DNA of 8,689 bases from JAKITW01 sp041598875 (GTDB lineage Bacteria > Desulfobacterota > Desulfobulbia > Desulfobulbales > BM004), in NCBI GenBank assembly GCA_041598875.1, contig JBFHXP010000112.1:1-8689 (forward strand), read 5' to 3'. Below, in pieces: positions 1-5,405 of this stretch (positions within the stretch are counted from its first letter, which is position 1; each line of letters starts with the position of its first letter). The notes under the pieces are model-generated. The model did not search any database and was not told the DNA's origin. It was given only the letters and a program-made list of their open reading frames with translations. The translations under genes were made by a program, and so were the position numbers.

Positions 1-425
1 ACCAGACCATTCTTGCCAATGCCGTCACCCTGGCCGGCCATGTCACCATCCATGACCATGCCATCGTCGGCGGGCTGGTGGGCATTCACCAGTTCACCAG
101 AATCGGCCGGCACTGCTATATCGGCGGCCTGTCCGGAATCAGCCTTGACGTGCCGCCCTTTGTTATTGTTTCCGGGATGCGCAAGGATACCCGGGTTTCA
201 GGAATCAACAAGGTGGGTCTCAAGCGCAGCGGGTACGATACCGATACCCTGCGCAAGCTCGACCGCGCCTATAAAATCATTTTCCTCTCGCAGAATCTGC
301 TTCTCAAGGACGCCCTGGAAAAAACCATGGAAGAGATTCCCGACTGCGCCCCGGTGACCCAGCTGGTGGAATTCTTCCGCAGCAGCAAGCAGGGCGTGGT
401 CCGTTTCACCAACGACAGGGAGTAA
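1..425 (+). CDS. lpxA: UDP-N-acetylglucosamine O-acyltransferase LpxA, C-terminal part (5' end outside window)
   Basis: LpxA moves a 3-hydroxyacyl chain from acyl carrier protein to the 3-OH of UDP-GlcNAc, the first cytoplasmic step of lipid A synthesis. The window opens inside the gene; the first full codon is at base 3 and about 140 residues remain. The visible part reads TLAGHV, then GGLVGIHQFTRIG, then SLDVPPFVIVSG and GLKRSGY, which line up with the last coils of the left-handed beta helix and the start of the helical tail of E. coli LpxA. The histidines of AGH and HQF and the arginine of LKR correspond to E. coli H144, H160 and R204. The main catalytic histidine (H125 in E. coli) lies upstream and cannot be checked. 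The helical tail is complete and ends with TAA, so the total length would be near the usual 260-270 residues. The next gene starts 11 bases later, so the two are probably co-transcribed. LpxD, a related acyltransferase, lacks this helical tail pattern. Confidence 0.93.
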   Translation, partial: QTILANAVTLAGHVTIHDHAIVGGLVGIHQFTRIGRHCYIGGLSGISLDVPPFVIVSGMRKDTRVSGINKVGLKRSGYDTDTLRKLDRAYKIIFLSQNLLLKDALEKTMEEIPDCAPVTQLVEFFRSSKQGVVRFTNDRE

Positions 426-436
426 AAGACAAATTC

Positions 437-1279
437 ATGAAAAACCGGAGCCCATGCATCGGAATTGTTGCCGGCGGCGGGCAGTTTCCCCTGCTCTTTG
501 CCCGCGCGGTCCGGCAGCAGGGATTCCGGGTGGTGGCCGCGGCCCATGAGGGAGAAACCGCGGCAGCACTTGCCGACGAGGTCGATGCCCTCACCTGGGT
601 CAAACTGGGCCAGCTCGGCAGGATCATTACATTTCTCAAAAAAGAGCAGGCAACTGAAGCGGTTCTTGTCGGCTCGATCCGCAAGATAAACATATTCCGC
701 GATGTCCGACCGGATCTCAAGGGGCTCGGGCTGTGGAACAAGATCGATACCCGTCAGGATGACGCGATACTCCGGGCGGTGGCCGGTGAGCTGGAAAAAG
801 AGGGCATCACCATTGTGCCTTCAACCCGTCACGTCCCGGACCTGCTCTTTCCCCAGGGAATTCTCGGCAAAAAGAAACCAAAAAAGGCACAGAGCGAAGA
901 TATCCGCTTCGGCTGGACCATGGCCCGCCAGATCGGAAAACTGGATATCGGCCAGTGCGTGGTGGTAAGAAACCGCACCGTGCTGGCGGTGGAGGCCATT
1001 GAAGGAACCGATGCCGCAATCCGCAGGGGTGGCGGTCTCGGCCGCGAGGAAACCGTGGTGGTCAAGGTCAAGAAGCCCAATCAGGATTTCCGTTTTGATC
1101 TTCCCTCGGTGGGGCTGACCACCATCTCCACCATGGCCGAGGCCAGTGCAAAGGTCCTGGCGGTCGAGGCCGGATGCTCCCTGCTCTTTGACCGCGAAGA
1201 GGTCATAAAATCAGCTGACCGGGCGGGAATCATTCTCGTAGGGGTTCGGGAAAATGAACAGGGCGAGCTGGAGTATTAG
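437..1279 (+). CDS. lpxI: UDP-2,3-diacylglucosamine pyrophosphatase LpxI (DUF1009 family)
   Basis: LpxI hydrolyses UDP-2,3-diacylglucosamine to lipid X and UMP, doing the work that LpxH does in E. coli. The 280-residue product has the usual length. Visible family features are an N-terminal glycine-rich GIVAGGGQFP (residues 9-17), GSIRK (79-83), QDDAIL (107-112), EGTDAAI (189-195) and FDLPSVGLTTI (220-230). D221 in FDLP probably matches the catalytic aspartate reported as D225 in Caulobacter LpxI; that match is by motif, not alignment. The product has no signal peptide or membrane segment, consistent with a cytosolic or membrane-associated enzyme. The ATG at 437 gives the conserved N terminus; a purine-rich AGGGAG at the very end of lpxA is a possible but distant ribosome site. 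It lies 11 bases after lpxA. The gene is followed by an AT-rich intergenic region rather than by lpxB, its frequent neighbour. Family assignment is firm; activity is inferred. Confidence 0.92.
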   Translation: MKNRSPCIGIVAGGGQFPLLFARAVRQQGFRVVAAAHEGETAAALADEVDALTWVKLGQLGRIITFLKKEQATEAVLVGSIRKINIFRDVRPDLKGLGLWNKIDTRQDDAILRAVAGELEKEGITIVPSTRHVPDLLFPQGILGKKKPKKAQSEDIRFGWTMARQIGKLDIGQCVVVRNRTVLAVEAIEGTDAAIRRGGGLGREETVVVKVKKPNQDFRFDLPSVGLTTISTMAEASAKVLAVEAGCSLLFDREEVIKSADRAGIILVGVRENEQGELEY

Positions 1280-1360
1280 ATGCAGAGCTGGGTTCAAGGA
1301 TCTCTTGAGAATAGAGGTCACGACCAGACATGACTATGAAAAAAATTTTCAGACCAACAT

Positions 1361-1490
1361 GAACCGCAGAATGTCGAACAATAAATTTCGAATGTCGAAA
1401 GTAATGCCTTCTCAACTGATCACTCTTCCACCCTTCATCATTCATCATTCATTATTCCTTGTTCGATATTCGATATTTTTTTAATAAAAA
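1361..1490 (+). repeat. Intergenic repeat copy 1: imperfect inverted repeat ending in a T-tract
   Basis: This AT-rich element lies between lpxI and the nucleotidyltransferase gene. GAATGTCGAAC at 1369-1379 can pair with GTTCGATATTC at 1461-1471 along all 11 positions if one G-U pair is allowed, and pairing can extend inward with two mismatches. A second GAATGTCGAA sits at 1390-1399, 21 bases after the first. The right arm is followed by a run of seven T at 1476-1482. ATTCCTTGTTCGATATTCG at 1454-1472 is identical to 4041-4059 in the second intergenic copy. I recognise the TTCGATATTCG style as a dispersed intergenic repeat seen in many environmental bacterial genomes, from memory only. As RNA it could form a long-loop hairpin ending the lpxI transcript. 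It codes for nothing convincing. Confidence 0.6.
1434..1457 (+). repeat. Tandem heptamer TTCATCA, about 3.4 units
   Basis: TTCATCA occurs at 1434-1440 and 1441-1447, followed by TTCATTA at 1448-1454 and a partial TTC. The array lies inside intergenic repeat copy 1, just before the shared 19-base core, and is absent from the second copy at 4031-4069. Such short arrays can change length by slipped replication, so this may be a variable site between strains. No role can be read from the sequence. Confidence 0.55.
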
Positions 1491-1536
1491 ATCAACTGCC
1501 AACTGAAAGCCACCTACCTGAGAAACGAGCAAAAAG

Positions 1537-2448
1537 ATGCAGGCCATGATCCTGGCGGCCGGGCTCGGGACCCGCCTCCGCCCCTATTCCCTGATAAAAC
1601 CCAAGCCACTCTTTCCGGTGCTGGGCACTCCCCTGCTTTTTCTCACAATCGGCGCCCTGCGCCGGGCCGGATGCCGCAGAATCGTGGTAAACGCCCACCA
1701 CCTGCGGGAACAGATCCGGGAGGCCCTGGCAGGGGAGGATGACATTATCCTTCAGGAAGAGGAACAGATCCTCGGCACCGGCGGCGGGTTACGGCGCGCG
1801 CTGCGCCATTTCAACTCCGAGCCGGTCCTGGTGGTAAATGGGGACATCTACCATACGGTTGACCTGCGGAAAATATACCAGAGCCATCTCGCCGGCGGGG
1901 CGCACGCAACCATGGTCCTCCACGATTTCCCCCGCTTTAATTCAGTTACAGTGGACAACGACTGTGTCACCGGCTTTGCCGCCGCAGGCTCCATGCCACC
2001 CCCCGGGCAACGGACTCTGGCCTTTACCGGAATCCATGTCATTAACCCGGAGATCCTCCACCCCATAGCGGCTACCGGGTTCAGTGATATCATCGCCCGG
2101 TATCGTGAATGCATCGGCCAGGGGCTGCCGATCCGGGCGGAGATTGTTGCCAGCCATTTCTGGACCGACATGGGCACCCCGGCCGACTATCTCGACCTCC
2201 ACCGCGGGCTGCTTGCCGGGCAGATACCGGCCTGTGCGGAACTTGCGCATGCCGTGCGCCAGGCCCCTTTTTATCTCGGCAAGGGGATAGAGAAAGGAAA
2301 AAATGTCCATTTTATTGACTGGGTCAGTATTGGCGACAATGTGACGATCAAGGACAATGCCACAGTCAGGCGGGCCGTGGTCTGGGACAATGCGGTTATC
2401 CCGGAAAACGCGGATATTTCAAACGCCATAGTGCCAGCCGGACCCTGA
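1537..2448 (+). CDS. Sugar-1-phosphate nucleotidyltransferase, MurU-like, with short C-terminal beta-helix
   Basis: The enzyme should join a sugar 1-phosphate to a nucleoside triphosphate, giving an NDP-sugar and pyrophosphate in the cytoplasm. The 303-residue product opens with the family signature ILAAGLGTRLRP (5-16) and KPKP (21-24). It then shows GTGGGLR (80-86), the metal-binding-type NGD (101-103), FTGIHVI (163-169) and WTDMGTPADYLDLH (209-222). The rest, roughly 255-300, has hexapeptide-like spacing (IGDNVTI, DNATV, WDNAVI, NADI) typical of a left-handed beta helix. Pseudomonas MurU, which makes UDP-MurNAc, is about 220 residues and lacks this tail. The AmgK-like kinase at 4250-5305 supports a MurU-like role, but guanylyl- or glucose-type transfer is equally possible from sequence alone. 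The start is the first ATG and only a weak GAG-type ribosome site precedes it. It is convergent with the sensor gene, with 91 bases between them and no clear terminator. Confidence 0.85.
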   Translation: MQAMILAAGLGTRLRPYSLIKPKPLFPVLGTPLLFLTIGALRRAGCRRIVVNAHHLREQIREALAGEDDIILQEEEQILGTGGGLRRALRHFNSEPVLVVNGDIYHTVDLRKIYQSHLAGGAHATMVLHDFPRFNSVTVDNDCVTGFAAAGSMPPPGQRTLAFTGIHVINPEILHPIAATGFSDIIARYRECIGQGLPIRAEIVASHFWTDMGTPADYLDLHRGLLAGQIPACAELAHAVRQAPFYLGKGIEKGKNVHFIDWVSIGDNVTIKDNATVRRAVVWDNAVIPENADISNAIVPAGP

Positions 2449-2539
2449 CCCTCTCATATCCCCGGCCCATACTGTCGCGTCCGCGCCAGGGGCAAAATTT
2501 CTTTCCTGCAGATATGCGAAATCTCCCCCTTCCAGAGGG

Positions 2540-3961
2540 TCATTCATCATCCTCGTCGGCAAGGTCCGGATATTTTTCCACAAGACATTTCGGGCAGATC
2601 GAATGGCTGAATTGGGCGTGGGAATGTTCGGACACATACTGGTCGACCTGGTTCCAATACCCCTTGTCATCGCGGATCTGCTTGCAGAAAGAGCAGATGG
2701 GCACGATTCCGCGCAGGGTCTTGATCTGCTCCAATGCATTCCTGAGTTCGCTGATCAGTTTTTCCCGCTCCGTCTCCGCCAGCTTGCGATCCGTGATATC
2801 AATCGAATATTCGATCACCTGGATCACTCTACCGGACTCATCACATACCGGGAATGCATGCACCTCAAAATACCGATCCCTGCCCTGGCTGTCACTATGA
2901 ATGTGCTCAACAACAGCCGGCCTGCCTGTCCCCTTGACGAGATCCATCGGGCAGTCGTGATCAGTTCCGTCACAGGGGGTTTCCCGCCCGTGCAGGGAAA
3001 AACATTTGCCGCCCCTTGTCATTTTCACCGACTGCTCGGCCACGCTGTTGGCATGGATGATCGTATAATCCCCGGGATCAACCACGTAGAAGGGATAGGG
3101 CAGGGATTCGAGAATCGAATGAAGAAAGAGGTTCTGCCGGCTCACGGTCTGCTCGGCCAGGGTCCGTTCATTTATTTCAGCAGAGAGCTTCTCATTTGCC
3201 TCCCGGAGGCCCCTGGTGCGGTCCCTGACCTGATTCTCCAGATCTTTCTGGTGGGCAAGGAGCCGTGCCTCCGCCTCCTGCCGCAGGCGGGCGGCCTGTA
3301 TGGCCTGGCGCACGAGCAAGGAAGCGACAGCTGCCACCACGACAAGAATGGCAAGGGTGCCGAAGAGCAGACGTCTCGTCAACCCCTCTATCTCCTCGCG
3401 CACATCCTCAAGATAGATACCGCTGCCGATGATCCACCCCCAGGGAGAAAACCCCCTGACAAAGGAGAGCTTGGGAACGATTTTTTTGGAATCATCCTTC
3501 CACTGCCACATATACCGGACATACCCCTCATTGTCCTTCCTGACCACATCGACGAAATCGGAAAAGAGACGGGTCCCTTCGGGGTCAACAAAGGCCGCGA
3601 TATCCTGGCCCTCGAGATCAACACGGTAGGGATGCATGATCATTACCGGCTGCATGTCATTGATCCAGAAATAGTCCTTTCCCTCCGGCCCGTAACGGAG
3701 GGTGCGGATCTGGCGTATCGCCTGCTCCTGGGCCTGCTGCCGGGTCATCTCCCCGCTGCGTTCCTTTTGCTCAAAGGAATCGAGAATGCCCCAGGACACC
3801 GCGACCATCTCCCGGATCATCTCTTTTTTTCCGTTCATCAGGCTGTTCTGATAGCTGGGGAGAAAGACCCCGAACATCGCAATGGCAAAAAGGACAACCG
3901 CGGCAATCGCCGGCACGGCTATCTTTATATAGTCTTTATTTTTTTTGAGGTATGAGAGCAT
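2540..3961 (-). CDS. Membrane sensor: Cache, PAS and C-terminal Cys4 tail, no kinase domain
   Basis: This 473-residue protein looks like a signal receiver without a recognisable enzymatic output. Order: short cytoplasmic start; membrane segment about 13-34; periplasmic single-Cache domain about 45-190 with DYFWINDMQPVMIMHP (96-111) and SPWGWIIGSGIYLEDV (172-187); second membrane segment about 198-218; coiled-coil linker about 220-276; PAS domain about 277-395 ending in the common SIDITDRKLAE; then a tail about 404-473. The PAS domain carries C320, C330 and C337. The tail has CSFC (423-426), GYWNQVDQYV (434-443) and FSHSICPKC (451-459), so a four-cysteine metal site is likely. I recall this tail from PAS proteins and response regulators of deltaproteobacteria and know of no assigned function. 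No H-box, ATPase, GGDEF, EAL or chemotaxis-signalling motif is present. The Cache domain probably binds a small organic ligand. The ATG at 3961 gives a proper N-terminal anchor; TGGAAA about 10 bases upstream is a modest ribosome site. Confidence 0.88.
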   Translation of the reverse strand: MLSYLKKNKDYIKIAVPAIAAVVLFAIAMFGVFLPSYQNSLMNGKKEMIREMVAVSWGILDSFEQKERSGEMTRQQAQEQAIRQIRTLRYGPEGKDYFWINDMQPVMIMHPYRVDLEGQDIAAFVDPEGTRLFSDFVDVVRKDNEGYVRYMWQWKDDSKKIVPKLSFVRGFSPWGWIIGSGIYLEDVREEIEGLTRRLLFGTLAILVVVAAVASLLVRQAIQAARLRQEAEARLLAHQKDLENQVRDRTRGLREANEKLSAEINERTLAEQTVSRQNLFLHSILESLPYPFYVVDPGDYTIIHANSVAEQSVKMTRGGKCFSLHGRETPCDGTDHDCPMDLVKGTGRPAVVEHIHSDSQGRDRYFEVHAFPVCDESGRVIQVIEYSIDITDRKLAETEREKLISELRNALEQIKTLRGIVPICSFCKQIRDDKGYWNQVDQYVSEHSHAQFSHSICPKCLVEKYPDLADEDDE

Positions 3962-3977
3962 ACTGCTGTTTCCAGAT

Positions 3978-4013
3978 AAAAAAGTGAGGCTCCTTCCGCA
4001 GAGCGGGAGGCCT
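3978..4013 (-). terminator. Terminator-like hairpin in the leader of the sensor gene
   Basis: Read on the minus strand, CCTCCCGC (4010-4003) and GCGGAAGG (3999-3992) form a stem around a three-base loop, with one C-A mismatch. AGG/CCT at the outside adds three pairs after a two-base bulge. CAC and then six T (3983-3978) follow, which is the shape of an intrinsic terminator. The T-run ends 16 bases before the sensor's ATG. No gene lies upstream on that strand, so this would either attenuate the sensor transcript or stop antisense transcription coming out of the kinase region. On the plus strand the mismatch becomes a T-G wobble, so the stem also works as plus-strand RNA, without a T-run. Confidence 0.4.
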
Positions 4014-4030
4014 TGGGTAGTTCCCTATTT

Positions 4031-4069
4031 GAATATCGAAATTCCTTGTTCGATATTCGGCGTTTTTTT
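4031..4069 (+). repeat. Intergenic repeat copy 2: perfect 10-bp inverted repeat plus T-tract
   Basis: GAATATCGAA (4031-4040) and TTCGATATTC (4049-4058) are perfect reverse complements around the eight-base loop ATTCCTTG. GGCG and seven T (4063-4069) follow. Bases 4041-4059 are identical to 1454-1472 in copy 1, and both copies then run into seven T and an A-rich stretch. This copy is compact: its left arm sits right next to the core, whereas in copy 1 the matching arm is about 80 bases away. It lies between divergent genes, where a plus-strand terminator would have no gene to end, so a mobile or dispersed repeat is the simpler reading. Confidence 0.65.
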
Positions 4070-4249
4070 AAAACTAATCTTTCGCGGAACTGACTGAACC
4101 TTTCCGGGGCCCACAACTATGGTTGGCCTATGCACCCTGCACACTGCTCATACTATCTGACATCCACATCCCCTTGTCAAGGACGACCGGTCAAGCTGTG
4201 CCCCAATATAGTTCTTGCAATTCCCGACGCTCTTGGGCATAGATGGCCC

Positions 4250-5305
4250 ATGAAAACATCCCCAGAACAAACGCACCTTCCGGAGTCGGTCGAATCCTGC
4301 CTGGCAACAGCCGGCATCTCCACCTGTGACATCCTTGGCTCGGAACCCCTGGCCGGCGACGGATCGGACCGTTTATTCCACAGGATCGCCATTGACCGGA
4401 GGGAATCGATAATCGCGGTGATCCCTGCCCGTGGCGAAAAGGGACAAAGCGAGGCCCGGGCCGCCTTTCACATCGGCAGCCACCTTCTGGGATGTGATGT
4501 GCCGGTCCCCAGGATCCATGGGTTTGACCAGACAAGCGGCATTCTCCTCTGCGAAGACCTGGGCGACAACCGTCTGCATGAGGTCCAGGCCGCGGCCGCG
4601 CCCGAGGAACGGATCACCCTCTATCACCGGGCGGTGGAGATTCTTGCCCACATGCAGTGTGCCGGCGGGCATGGATTCGACAGTGACTGGTGCTGGGACA
4701 CCCCCCGTTACGACCGCGATCTGATGATTGAAAGGGAATCCGGCTATTTCCTCAACGCATTCTGCCGGGATCTCCTGGAGATTGATTCCATCGCGAATGG
4801 GGTTTACGAGGAATGTACAGCCTTGGCCGATCGAGCGGCCATGGAGGGAACCGACTTCTTCCTGCACCGCGATTTTCAGTCCCGCAACCTCATGGTGAAG
4901 AATGGAGAAATCCGGGTCATTGATTTCCAGGGCGGTCGCAGGGGCCCCCTGGCCTATGACCTGGCATCGCTGCTGATCGATCCCTACGCCGCTCTTGCCG
5001 AAGATCTGCAGGAGGATATCACGATCAGATACCTGGACTGCCTGGAAAAATATCTTCCCGGTCTTGATCGCAAGGCGTTTCTCGCCGGCTATTATTATCT
5101 TGCCCTGCAGCGTACTCTTCAGATTATCGGCGCCTTTGCCTTTCTTTCGCGGACGAAAAACAAACCCTTTTTCAAGGCCTATATCCGACCCGCACTTCTT
5201 CAGTTGCACGAACAGCTTGCAATGGAGCGCGGGGATGACTATCCTTGCCTCAAGGGAATAACCGCGCGGTGCCTGCACCTCTACGATAACCGTTTTCCCC
5301 GGTAA
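4250..5305 (+). CDS. AmgK-like phosphotransferase (APH-type kinase fold), probable sugar kinase
   Basis: This is a member of the aminoglycoside-phosphotransferase-like kinases, closest by eye to AmgK, which phosphorylates MurNAc/GlcNAc at the anomeric position for MurU. In the 351-residue form, GDGSDRLF (36-43) matches the nucleotide loop, LLCEDLGD (99-106) the hinge, HRDFQSRN (206-213) the catalytic loop with D208 and N213, and IDFQ (224-227) the metal-binding aspartate D225. LQRTLQIIGAFAFL (286-299) resembles the LQR-x4-GIF segment of AmgK. No clear subdomain II lysine is visible in IIAVIPARGEKG, which also fits AmgK. An ATG at 4130 in frame would add 40 residues of unconvincing sequence, so ATG 4250 is preferred although neither has a strong ribosome site. 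Substrate is inferred from family and from the MurU-like gene at 1537-2448; antibiotic resistance is unlikely. Der begins 100 bases downstream. Confidence 0.82.
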   Translation: MKTSPEQTHLPESVESCLATAGISTCDILGSEPLAGDGSDRLFHRIAIDRRESIIAVIPARGEKGQSEARAAFHIGSHLLGCDVPVPRIHGFDQTSGILLCEDLGDNRLHEVQAAAAPEERITLYHRAVEILAHMQCAGGHGFDSDWCWDTPRYDRDLMIERESGYFLNAFCRDLLEIDSIANGVYEECTALADRAAMEGTDFFLHRDFQSRNLMVKNGEIRVIDFQGGRRGPLAYDLASLLIDPYAALAEDLQEDITIRYLDCLEKYLPGLDRKAFLAGYYYLALQRTLQIIGAFAFLSRTKNKPFFKAYIRPALLQLHEQLAMERGDDYPCLKGITARCLHLYDNRFPR

Positions 5306-5405
5306 GTTCCCGTCCGCCAGTGGCGTTTGCGGATAAGAATTAAAGGCGTAAGACGAAAATCTCCTTCCGTTCACACTGCGGATAACCCAGCACACGAGAA
5401 CCCAG

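Noticed and set aside
1369..1399. GAATGTCGAA direct repeats as a CRISPR-like array
   Set aside because: Only two ten-base units 21 bases apart, with no regular spacers and no cas genes nearby.
1254..1484. 76-residue frame across the lpxI end and the intergenic repeat
   Set aside because: Its C-terminal part is only the translation of the TTCATCA and TTCGATATTC repeats, and its start lies inside lpxI.
2526..2539. CCCT/AGGG hairpin between the convergent nucleotidyltransferase and sensor genes
   Set aside because: A four-pair stem without a T-run on either strand is not enough to call a terminator.
2603..3955. 450-residue open frame on the plus strand opposite the sensor gene
   Set aside because: It is exactly antisense to a gene with clear Cache and PAS domains, and its sequence shows no domain, signal or family pattern. 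GC-rich codon use readily leaves the opposite frame open.
3925..4116. 63-residue minus-strand frame across the sensor leader
   Set aside because: It consists of the hairpin and repeat copy 2 in translation and overlaps the sensor start; no domain.
4130..4249. Forty-residue N-terminal extension of the AmgK-like kinase from an upstream ATG
   Set aside because: The extra residues show no family similarity by eye, and the 351-residue form from 4250 has the usual length. It cannot be fully excluded because neither start has a strong ribosome site.
4250..5305. Aminoglycoside resistance gene
   Set aside because: The kinase shares the fold, but the residues around the hinge and the LQR segment look like AmgK, and the surroundings are housekeeping genes rather than a mobile cassette.
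5313..5333. Nested small hairpins after the kinase stop codon as a terminator
   Set aside because: The stems are four to five pairs, mutually exclusive, and only three T follow CGCC-AGT-GGCG.
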